This document shows, piece by piece, positions 49,308 through 56,582 of a stretch of DNA of 56,582 nt (position 1 is its first letter; every line of letters starts with the position of its first letter). Origin of the DNA: CAZRIE01 sp964600075 (GTDB taxonomy: Bacteria; Bacteroidota; Bacteroidia; Flavobacteriales; Flavobacteriaceae); the NCBI GenBank assembly GCA_964600075.1, contig CAZRIE010000014.1, forward strand, positions 1-56,582, given 5' to 3'. Position numbers and translations under genes: made by a program. The notes below the pieces were generated by a model. It was not told where the DNA came from and made no database searches. It saw only the letters and a list, made by a program, of their open reading frames with translations.

Positions 49308-52046
49308 ATGTCTTTTCGCCATTGTTATGTACTTTTCTTTCTTTTTGCCTTCGCTTGGTGTGGGGCTCAGAAAAAATTCGCACATGGTAATTCGGTTCCA
49401 GCAAACGCGATAGATGCTGAAAAGATATACCTGCAACTTACAGGAAAGGCATTCAATACCTCAGAAGTCATTTGGTTCAGGGCTGTTGTAACCAATGCTT
49501 TTGATAATTTTCCGTCTACTAGAAGCGGGGTTTTGCATGTAGAATTAATCGAGCCTATAGACAACCAGATACTAGACAGTAAAGTATTAAAATTGGAAAA
49601 CGGTACGGCCGATAGCTTTTTTCATCTTCATGGTAATTATCCTGAGGGTAAATATTTGATAAGGGCCTATACGGAATGGAACAAGAATTTCGGTGCAGAT
49701 TTCATGTATTCGACGTATGTAGATTTTTTTCATTTCACAAGGCCCGAAGATATGGTAGACCCCATACGGGATATTACAATAACCAAAAAATCGAACGAGG
49801 AGATGCTTGCTGTCTCCACAAAGATATTTCCACATGAGTTGGATAGTCTGCACAATGGTAAGGCAATGTTGTATTTAAATTGGAAAGGTGGAAAAGATTC
49901 CGTAGAAATCAAACAAAAAAAAGGCAACCCAGTTTACGTGGTTCGTGACATAAATAGTGACGTGAAAACTATCGGTTACCGCCTAAAGACACAGAACAAG
50001 AGCTATTCGAAGTCTATTGTTTTAGATGAGCATTCTGGTTCGTTGGCTTTTTTTCCTGAAGGAGGCGAACAAGTAAATGGACTAAAAAGCGCACTGGGTT
50101 TTAAGTATTTGAACTATAAGGGCAAGGGAGCTGGAATAGAAGGGGTAATCGTCGATCAAGCAGACAATGAACTCTCCACCTTTAAAAGTAACCATTTGGG
50201 CATGGGCAGAATCGACTTAGTGCCCGAAATGGGGAAGCGCTATTTTGGGGTAGTTACGGCTAAAAGCGGAAATACCTATAAATATCCCTTACCAGCCGCT
50301 AGAGCAAAAGGTACCGTGATGCAGGTTATGGATAGAAAAACGGTAAAACTCATTGCTCTTGATATGAAGCCGAAAACCACGGATAGTATTTTTATCAAAC
50401 TATATCACCGCGGAAAAGATTTCTATATGCTGAGGGCATTGATGAAAAACGGGAAGTTTAGATACGCACTTAAAAGTAAGCTGTTACCTAACGGATTGAT
50501 TGGGGCTACGTTGTACAACTCAAAATATGAGCCCATAGCCGAACGTCATTTTTACAATCATAAGCCCAACGCCAACCTGAAAATCAATATAGAAATTGAT
50601 AAAGATGAATACGATGTGCGTGATAGTATAGTCGTTCGCATTCGATCGGTAAAAGAAAAAAAACCGGTATCATCTTCCATATCATTAATGGCCGTGAACC
50701 AAGAATACTTTGAACAGACCAACCTTACTAAAAGTTATATAGTGTCTTATTTTATGTTGGAATCCGATATCAGGGGCGAAATCGAGAATCCGGCCTATTA
50801 CTTTGAAGATGAGAAACATCTTCGAGACTTAGATTATTTGATGCTTACCCAGGGCTGGACGAATTACAAATACGACAAACCTCAAAAACCTAAAATAAAT
50901 AAGCCAGAAAAGGGGTTGGCACTTTCGGGCTATGTTGGAGGCGTGCAGAATTTAAAAAAGAAAAAGCGTTTTCAAGACGAAAAGTTCGACTTGGTCTTGA
51001 TGACCTTCGGAGAAAACGCTAATGTATACCAACAAGAAATCGATAGATCCGGGTACTTTAATTTTAGTTTGGGAGATAGCTATGGAGATGGAAAAAAATT
51101 CGTGATACAGCCTGCATCTTCGGATCGTAAAAATGCTACTTTCAAAGTGAGTATCAGCGAAAGAAAAATTCCTGAAATCGAATATTATATTGAAGTGGTT
51201 ATCGCTCCCGTCGATACCGTAATAGAAAAAACGGTTACCGAAAGAATTGTCAGAGATATTGCGCGAGACCCTTATTTGTTGCCTAATACTATTGAACTGA
51301 CCGAGGTAGTGGTCAGTGACTATTTTTTGACTCCCGAAAGGGAAGAAATGAAAAAATTACACGGCATGCCAGATGTGGTCGTCAATGCCAAAGAGCTGTT
51401 GGCCAAAGAAAAGAATTGGACGGGTCAGCTTTATTCGTGGCTATTGCACAATTTCCCGCGAGAACTTAACATTAGGAGGATAGACGGTTTGCCCGGGTAT
51501 CAATATGCCAATGTTTTTGGTGCGGCCTTTACCTATGCTGTAATCGACGGTATACCTGTTTGGGAATTCAACAACCACTATAGGATAATTCCCGATATAC
51601 CTATTGACGCCGTTAAAAGTGTAGAGCTGATAAGAAATACTGCCAGTGCCAACCGTTATTTTTGTGATGTCTTTCCTCAGGCCTGCGGTCGCGTTCCGCC
51701 CCCTTGGCCCGCAGCGATATTGGCGATCTATACCTATTCGGGTAAAGGTCTTTTTGGGGCTTTTCCGAAGGAAACCAATGTTTTGCAAGCCTCGGCACCT
51801 CAGTTTTCCCCAAAAAGGGAGTTTTATAGCCCCGAATATGATAGTACAGATGACAACGGAAGTATACCGGATTTGAGGACACTAATCCATTGGCAACCCA
51901 ATATCAGAACCGACGCCCAAGGAAATGCTACCGTCAAGTTTTTTAATGGCGACATTACAGGGAAAGTCTTGATTATTTGTGAAGGTATCGGTAGCGGTGA
52001 AGGCGGAATAGGCCGGGGCGAAATATCTTACGATATTATTGAATAG
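49308..52046 (+). CDS. Large exported protein, MG2-like repeats plus TonB-plug-like domain
   Basis: 912 residues with a signal peptide (about residues 1-20, WCGAQ). Residues about 40-130 resemble MG2/alpha-2-macroglobulin-type modules (DAEKIYLQLTGKAFNTSEVIWFRAVVTNA, then GNYPEGKYLIRAYTEW). Residues about 720-840 resemble a TonB-receptor plug (GYQYANVFGAAFTYAVIDGIPVWEFN, IPIDAVKSVELIRNTASA, ILAIYTYSG) but no beta-barrel follows; the chain ends in a short beta domain with LIHWQPNIRTDAQGNATVKFFNGD. Common in Bacteroidota and of unknown role; a plug without a barrel could bind a partner in the envelope. Confidence 0.82.
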   Translation: MSFRHCYVLFFLFAFAWCGAQKKFAHGNSVPANAIDAEKIYLQLTGKAFNTSEVIWFRAVVTNAFDNFPSTRSGVLHVELIEPIDNQILDSKVLKLENGTADSFFHLHGNYPEGKYLIRAYTEWNKNFGADFMYSTYVDFFHFTRPEDMVDPIRDITITKKSNEEMLAVSTKIFPHELDSLHNGKAMLYLNWKGGKDSVEIKQKKGNPVYVVRDINSDVKTIGYRLKTQNKSYSKSIVLDEHSGSLAFFPEGGEQVNGLKSALGFKYLNYKGKGAGIEGVIVDQADNELSTFKSNHLGMGRIDLVPEMGKRYFGVVTAKSGNTYKYPLPAARAKGTVMQVMDRKTVKLIALDMKPKTTDSIFIKLYHRGKDFYMLRALMKNGKFRYALKSKLLPNGLIGATLYNSKYEPIAERHFYNHKPNANLKINIEIDKDEYDVRDSIVVRIRSVKEKKPVSSSISLMAVNQEYFEQTNLTKSYIVSYFMLESDIRGEIENPAYYFEDEKHLRDLDYLMLTQGWTNYKYDKPQKPKINKPEKGLALSGYVGGVQNLKKKKRFQDEKFDLVLMTFGENANVYQQEIDRSGYFNFSLGDSYGDGKKFVIQPASSDRKNATFKVSISERKIPEIEYYIEVVIAPVDTVIEKTVTERIVRDIARDPYLLPNTIELTEVVVSDYFLTPEREEMKKLHGMPDVVVNAKELLAKEKNWTGQLYSWLLHNFPRELNIRRIDGLPGYQYANVFGAAFTYAVIDGIPVWEFNNHYRIIPDIPIDAVKSVELIRNTASANRYFCDVFPQACGRVPPPWPAAILAIYTYSGKGLFGAFPKETNVLQASAPQFSPKREFYSPEYDSTDDNGSIPDLRTLIHWQPNIRTDAQGNATVKFFNGDITGKVLIICEGIGSGEGGIGRGEISYDIIE

Positions 52047-52056
52047 AATTTTGCAA

Positions 52057-52084
52057 TTGCATTTATGGTCCCGTTTTATATTTG
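52057..52084 (+). promoter_or_regulatory. Promoter TTG-N17-TATATTTG for the Cys/Met enzyme gene
   Basis: TTG at 52057-52059, then 17 bases, then TATATTTG at 52077-52084: a full consensus match. The leader to the ATG at 52172 would be about 80 bases. A second TATATTTG at 52145-52152 lies closer to the gene but has no matching TTG. Confidence 0.75.
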
Positions 52085-52171
52085 ACAACTTTGAATTATG
52101 ATATGGCCAAAGTTATTTCGTAAATTCATCCCTTTAAAAGAGGCTATATTTGGCTTCATCATCTAACGGCA

Positions 52172-53350
52172 ATGGAAAATAAAAAAAAAGGTCTGAATAC
52201 CATTTGTACCCACGTGGGCGAAGTGGAAGACGCGCAGTTCAAAGGAGCCATTTCACCCTTGTACATGAGCACGTCGTATGCTTTTGAGGATGTTGACGTC
52301 AAGCGTTATCCGCGTTATTTTAATACGCCCAACCAAGAAGCGCTTTGCAAAAAGATTGCCGCCCTAGAGCATACTGAAGCCGCCTTGATTTTTGGTAGTG
52401 GTATGGCAGCAGTTAGTACAGCCTTGATGGCATTTTTGAAAGCGGGCGACCATATTGTACTTCAGCAGACTCTTTATGGTGGCACTTACAATTTAGTTAC
52501 CGAGGAGTTCAATAAATTCGGTATCGAATATTCGTTTACCGAGGGATGGGCGAAAAAAGATTTTGAGAATAAAATTCAAAGAAATACCAAAGTCATCTAT
52601 ATTGAGACCCCTTCCAACCCCTTATTGACGATTACGGATCTGGAAGCTATTGGAAAATTAGCGAAGAAATACGGTTTGGTTTCCATGATTGACAATACGT
52701 TTGCGAGTCCGGTTAATCAAAACCCTGTTGATTTCGGAATCGAAGTGGTCATTCATAGTGCTACAAAATATATGGGCGGACACTCTGATATTTGTGCAGG
52801 TGCCGTAGCATCAACAGAAGAAAATATACAGCGTATTTTTTCTTTGGCCAAGAATTTCGGAGGTAGCCTCAGCGATTATACAGTGTGGCTTTTGGAGCGG
52901 AGTTTGAAGACCATGGGCATTCGGGTAAAGGCACAGAACGAGAATGCACAGTGTATGGCTGAATATCTCGATAATAATGAAGATATCTCAGCTGTCTATT
53001 ATCCGGGTCTCCCCGAACATCCCGACTATGAACTGGCAAAATCACAGATGAAAGGTTTTGGCGGTATGTTATCTTTTGAACTAAAAAATACTTTTGATTC
53101 TTTGGAGTTTCAAAACGCCCTATGTTTGATAAAATCTTCTATGAGTTTAGCGGGGGTAGAAAGCACCGTTCTTTCTCCATCAAAAACCTCACATGCCCTT
53201 TTAGGTGTGGAGGAAAGGGAAAAGCAAAAGATTAGAGATGGCCTGATACGCTTTTCAGTGGGTATTGAAGAGACCGAAGACTTGATTGCCGATATTGAAC
53301 AGGCCCTTGAAAAAGTAAGGGCTATACCTATTGTTGCGACACATAGTTGA
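52172..53350 (+). CDS. Cys/Met-metabolism PLP enzyme (trans-sulfuration family)
   Basis: 392 residues. The family pattern is complete: PLYMSTSYAFED, a Tyr-x-x-Tyr/Arg cluster in RYPRYFNTPNQEAL, FGSGMAAVSTALMAFLKAGDHIV, YIETPSNP, IDNTFASP (D174), the PLP lysine K199 in SATKYMGGHSD, and SLAGVESTVLSPSKTSHALL. It could be cystathionine gamma-synthase, beta-lyase or methionine gamma-lyase; sequence alone does not decide. It precedes bshB1 by about 115 bases, both linked to thiol metabolism. Confidence 0.93.
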   Translation: MENKKKGLNTICTHVGEVEDAQFKGAISPLYMSTSYAFEDVDVKRYPRYFNTPNQEALCKKIAALEHTEAALIFGSGMAAVSTALMAFLKAGDHIVLQQTLYGGTYNLVTEEFNKFGIEYSFTEGWAKKDFENKIQRNTKVIYIETPSNPLLTITDLEAIGKLAKKYGLVSMIDNTFASPVNQNPVDFGIEVVIHSATKYMGGHSDICAGAVASTEENIQRIFSLAKNFGGSLSDYTVWLLERSLKTMGIRVKAQNENAQCMAEYLDNNEDISAVYYPGLPEHPDYELAKSQMKGFGGMLSFELKNTFDSLEFQNALCLIKSSMSLAGVESTVLSPSKTSHALLGVEEREKQKIRDGLIRFSVGIEETEDLIADIEQALEKVRAIPIVATHS

Positions 53351-53466
53351 CCCGTAATCAGTTGCCGACAAAGGAGGTCTTCTTTTAGGTAGAGGCTCAT
53401 TTATACTCTAAAATTATCACACTTTCAAAGACAAAAAACCTTTTAGCATAAACCAAACGACAACGA

Positions 53467-54189
53467 ATGAAACTAGATATATTAGCTTTTGGTGCCCATC
53501 CCGATGATGCAGAGCTGGGTGCGGGAGCGACCATTGCGAAGGAAATTGCAAACGGGAAAAAAGTAGGCATCATTGATTTGACTCGGGGAGAGCTTGGCAC
53601 GAGGGGTTCAGCTGAAATACGTGACAAGGAGGCGGCCAAAGCTGCTGAAATTTTAGGGATTACTGTTCGTGAAAACCTTGAATTTGCAGATGGTTTTCTT
53701 ATCAATAACAAAGAACATCAGCTTGTCATTATACAAATGATACGTAAATATAGGCCGGAAATCGTGCTGTGTAATGCGATAGAAGATCGACATATCGATC
53801 ATGCTAAAGGAAGTAATTTGGTAAGTGATGCCTGTTTTTTAAGCGGCCTGATAAAAATCGACACAAAATTGGATGGTAATGATGTTTGGCAAGAGCCGTG
53901 GCGACCAAAATATGTATATCATTATATTCAATGGAAAAATCTGGAACCAGATTTTGTGGTTGACGTTTCCGATTTCATTGCAAAAAAAACCGAGGCTATT
54001 CTCGCTTACAGCTCACAATTTTATGATCCAAAAAGCGATGAGCCAGAAACCCCTATTAGCAGTAAAAATTTTATCGATAGTGTCAACTATAGAGCCAGGG
54101 ATTTGGGAAGATATATAGGAGTTGAATACGCCGAAGGTTTTACGGTCGAGCGGTACGTTGCTGTTAGAAATCTAAGTGACCTGATTTAA
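53467..54189 (+). CDS. bshB1: Bacillithiol biosynthesis deacetylase BshB1
   Basis: 240 residues, standard length. The PIG-L fold is clear: FGAHPDDAELGAG with metal ligands H11 and D14, DLTRGELGTRGS, and the third ligand in EDRHIDHAKGS (H112). GlcNAc-malate is deacetylated in the second step of bacillithiol synthesis. It supplies the main low-molecular-weight thiol of many Bacteroidota. The stop codon directly abuts the histidine kinase gene from the other strand with no intergenic base. Confidence 0.93.
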   Translation: MKLDILAFGAHPDDAELGAGATIAKEIANGKKVGIIDLTRGELGTRGSAEIRDKEAAKAAEILGITVRENLEFADGFLINNKEHQLVIIQMIRKYRPEIVLCNAIEDRHIDHAKGSNLVSDACFLSGLIKIDTKLDGNDVWQEPWRPKYVYHYIQWKNLEPDFVVDVSDFIAKKTEAILAYSSQFYDPKSDEPETPISSKNFIDSVNYRARDLGRYIGVEYAEGFTVERYVAVRNLSDLI

Positions 54190-56280
54190 CTAACCTGCCT
54201 TTTGATATTTTTTCTTTGACTTTGGTACTGTAAAATGAAAAGTACTGCCTTTTCGTAGTAAGCTTTCCACCCATATGGTACCCTCGTTTTTCTCGACCAT
54301 TTCCTTGCATAACGAAAGACCAAGGCCAGTACCTTTTTCATTATTGGTGCCATAAGTTGTCATATTGGCATTTTCGATGAAAAGCTTTTCAATAGTTTCT
54401 TTGTTCATACCCACACCCGTATCTCGTATCGAAATTTGCCAACATCGTTCTTTTTCAAGGGAGGTAATGGTTACCATTCCGTTTTCTGGTGTGAATTTTA
54501 GGGCATTGCTGATAAGGTTTCTTATGACAATATCGATTTGATTGCCGTCTGACCAGGCCGATGTGTTCGAAGCTAGTTGACTTACCAGTTTAATTGATTT
54601 GTTTTTGGCTATTTCTGATAATAGGTTAATATTTTCCTCGACAATAGATTCTAAGGAGACGACCGAAGGTTTTGTGACGGCACCGTTCATTTGCGTTTGC
54701 CCCCAAGTGAGAAGATTATTCAAGGTAAACGATATGTGGTCGATATCTTGCCCAAGTTTCGGTATAAAGTCTATAAACTCATTTTGCTCGATTTCACCGT
54801 CTTTGAATAGTTTGAGCAGGCCTTGAAAAGCGCCTATCGGACCTCGAAGGTCATGACCTATAATGGAGAATAGCCTATCTTTCGTTTGGTTTATCTCTCG
54901 CAGTTCATGCTCATTTTTTTCCAGATCGCCGGTTTTCTCCTTGAGCTCAATATTTAAGTTTTTCTGTATTTTTTCACTACGACGTACTAAAACTGTAACG
55001 ACAACAAAAATCAAAAGAATGGCCAAAGCCGCGTTGACGTAGCTTCTTTGTGTAGCCAGTTGTTTTTTGTTCTCCTCTATAAGATCCTTTTTTTGTTTTT
55101 CGTGCTCCATTTTGGTTTTGAGCATAGTAAGGCTTGTTTTATTCTCATTTCTCGAAAGGGTATCGGCTAACTTTTGATAGATTTCGTGATATTTAAGAGC
55201 AGCGGCATAGTCTTTTTTGTTTTTACTGACTTTATATAGCGTTTTCGCACATTTTTGTTTCCCTTCTACAAACTTAATTTTGTTGGAGGTTTCAAAAGCT
55301 TCCAAAGCATAATTTTCAGAAATACTATCATTTTCAAGACCTAGATAAGCTTCGGCAATACCATTTAACAAGTCTATTTTACCTCTATCATCTTCTAGGC
55401 TTTTATGTAGCATCTTGCTTTGGTTGTACCAGTATAGGGCCCATTTATATTTATTTTCCTTGAGGTAAGTTTTACCCTTTATTTCATATGCATATGCAAG
55501 CCAATCCATAATTTGGTGTTTCTCAAATACCTTTATGCTGCTATTTACATTATACATTGCATGCTCTAATTTGCCCATTTCAGCATAGATAGATCCTATA
55601 TTGCTCATGGTTTCAGCAGAGATTACTTCATCGCCTATTTCTTGATTTATTTTTTTTACCTTCTTGTAGAATTCAAGAGCCTGTACAAAGTCTTTTTGAG
55701 CGCCATAGAGATTGGCAACATTTTCGTTCATAATAGAGAGCATTATTTTATTGCCAAATTCATTGGCCATATCAATGCCTTCTAGGTAATGCGATAATGA
55801 TTCAGCGTAGTCGCCCTTATAGCTATATTCTCCGGCAAGATTACTCTTTGATCTTAAAATCAATTCATGGTTTTGAGCCACTTTACTTAGCGATAGTGCA
55901 CTTTGATAATGAGAAATACTCTTTTTGTAGGCACCTTTATCAGAATAATAGTCACCAAGATTCAAAAGAGAAATGCTTTCTCCAGTTATGTATTCCGCCG
56001 ACTTACTGTGTTCCAGAGCTGACTGTGATAGGAGCAAAAGGCTATCTGACTTGTAAAACCTTTGTTCTCGGGCGAGCCCATTCAATAAGTCTATGTAAAC
56101 CGTATCTTTAGCAGTAAAATTAGAGCTAAACCTAATTTCAATTATCCGTTTTTCTAAACTGTCCTTTGTGCTTTGCTGTGCATAGGTCGCTAAGCTGAAT
56201 AGCAAGGCCGTACCCAAAAACAAGTAGCGTTTTTTGAATAGGGAAATAGAAGAAAGAAAACGCGTTTTATCGCGATACAT
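54190..56280 (-). CDS. TPR-containing membrane sensor histidine kinase
   Basis: 696 residues. A signal segment ends near residue 34 (TYAQQ); a later internal start is possible. Residues about 60-370 hold TPR repeats (ISLLNLGDYYSDKGAYKKSISHYQSALSLS and others), which would lie in the periplasm. A membrane segment (AALAILLIFVVVTVLV, near residue 415-432) leads to a coiled coil and the HisKA site H476 in SIIGHDLRGP. The ATPase shows N-box VIRNLISNALKF (about 587), DTGVGM (about 620) and GTGLGL (about 650). No response regulator is adjacent, so its partner is elsewhere. Confidence 0.93.
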   Translation of the reverse strand: MYRDKTRFLSSISLFKKRYLFLGTALLFSLATYAQQSTKDSLEKRIIEIRFSSNFTAKDTVYIDLLNGLAREQRFYKSDSLLLLSQSALEHSKSAEYITGESISLLNLGDYYSDKGAYKKSISHYQSALSLSKVAQNHELILRSKSNLAGEYSYKGDYAESLSHYLEGIDMANEFGNKIMLSIMNENVANLYGAQKDFVQALEFYKKVKKINQEIGDEVISAETMSNIGSIYAEMGKLEHAMYNVNSSIKVFEKHQIMDWLAYAYEIKGKTYLKENKYKWALYWYNQSKMLHKSLEDDRGKIDLLNGIAEAYLGLENDSISENYALEAFETSNKIKFVEGKQKCAKTLYKVSKNKKDYAAALKYHEIYQKLADTLSRNENKTSLTMLKTKMEHEKQKKDLIEENKKQLATQRSYVNAALAILLIFVVVTVLVRRSEKIQKNLNIELKEKTGDLEKNEHELREINQTKDRLFSIIGHDLRGPIGAFQGLLKLFKDGEIEQNEFIDFIPKLGQDIDHISFTLNNLLTWGQTQMNGAVTKPSVVSLESIVEENINLLSEIAKNKSIKLVSQLASNTSAWSDGNQIDIVIRNLISNALKFTPENGMVTITSLEKERCWQISIRDTGVGMNKETIEKLFIENANMTTYGTNNEKGTGLGLSLCKEMVEKNEGTIWVESLLRKGSTFHFTVPKSKKKYQKAG

Positions 56281-56487
56281 ATTTGAGGTTAATTACAATA
56301 CTAAATTAGTTGATGGACTTAGGGATCTCTAATTTATGTTGTGAAACGGCAAAAAATGTGTGTTTTGTCCGTAAGAAGACGTTGTTTGTCGATATTTATG
56401 ATCTTTACAATTTATTCTACGATACAGAGGCTCATTGTAATAGTAACTAATTGGGCTTTTGTTTCAGAAAATAACGACCCTTTTATT

Positions 56488-56518
56488 TTGACAGATCGTC
56501 TAAAAAAAATTACCTTTG
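56488..56518 (+). promoter_or_regulatory. Promoter TTG-N20-TACCTTTG for tRNA-His
   Basis: TTG at 56488-56490, 20 bases, then TACCTTTG at 56511-56518, matching the Bacteroidota consensus. The tRNA begins about 17 bases after the -7 box. Confidence 0.7.
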
Positions 56519-56533
56519 GCATCGCTTACAAAT

Positions 56534-56582
56534 GGTGGTTGTAGCTCAGTTGGTTAGAGCGCTGGTTTGTGGTACCAGAGGT
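56534..56582 (+). tRNA. tRNA-His (GTG anticodon), truncated at the window edge
   Basis: The 5' acceptor strand GTGGTTG begins at 56535, with an encoded G at 56534 that can serve as the histidine-specific G-1. TA at positions 8-9 and the D arm GCTCAGTTGGTTAGAGC follow. The anticodon arm reads CTGGTTTGTGGTACCAG with anticodon GTG. The T arm and 3' acceptor strand lie beyond the window. Confidence 0.95.

Noticed and set aside
52085..52171. SAM-type riboswitch before the Cys/Met enzyme
   Set aside because: The leader is about 80 bases and shows no recognisable conserved core or terminator-like stem.

Overview
The window reads as chromosomal DNA of a marine, polysaccharide- and sulfate-ester-degrading member of Flavobacteriia (Bacteroidota). 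Supporting signs are a SusC/SusD pair, two formylglycine-type sulfatases, a T9SS-like C-terminal tail, a one-chain CcsBA cytochrome c synthase, the bacillithiol enzyme BshB1, and several promoters of the Bacteroidota form TTG-N17..20-TAnnTTTG. The DNA is AT-rich and has one 100-N assembly gap, at 15406-15505.

Region 1 (1-3880): a heptanucleotide repeat at the left edge, an SDR-like protein and an SRPBCC protein on the minus strand behind a palindrome-containing promoter, then a secreted propeller-like protein with a poly-Glu linker and a DUF2911 protein on the plus strand, closed by a strong terminator.

Region 2 (3881-17963, minus strand): a PUL-like locus read as LacI-type regulator, SusC, SusD, terminator, CRTAC1-like FG-GAP lipoprotein, sulfatase, DUF5107-TPR protein. 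A near-perfect 16-bp palindrome between regulator and susC is the likely operator. No recognisable glycoside hydrolase or lyase is present.

Region 3 (18104-31430): a catabolic island. A tightly coupled minus-strand operon encodes RidA, a D-threonine aldolase/D-serine dehydratase-fold enzyme, a class III aminotransferase, a 3-hydroxyacyl-CoA-dehydrogenase-type enzyme, an M19 dipeptidase and a neutral-ceramidase-like amidase. Divergent from it are an AraC regulator, two SDRs and a small protein of unknown family. A facing operon holds a FucP-type permease, a second ceramidase-like protein without a signal peptide, and a MOSC protein. The likely theme is uptake and breakdown of an N-acylated or peptide-linked beta-hydroxy or beta-amino compound; the substrate cannot be read from sequence.

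Region 4 (31771-39329, minus strand): an operon of a three-domain PIG-L protein, an easily missed 33-residue membrane protein and an SSS symporter; then a conserved-looking housekeeping operon (DUF2520 protein, KdsC-like phosphatase, Maf, lipoprotein).

Region 5 (39485-56582): a Tat-type alpha/beta hydrolase, a small lipoprotein with three His-x-His motifs divergent from ccsBA, a second sulfatase with a propeller protein, a GC-richer structured intergenic stretch, a MATE transporter, a large MG2-like/TonB-plug protein, a Cys/Met-metabolism PLP enzyme, bshB1, a TPR histidine kinase, and a truncated tRNA-His with a good promoter.
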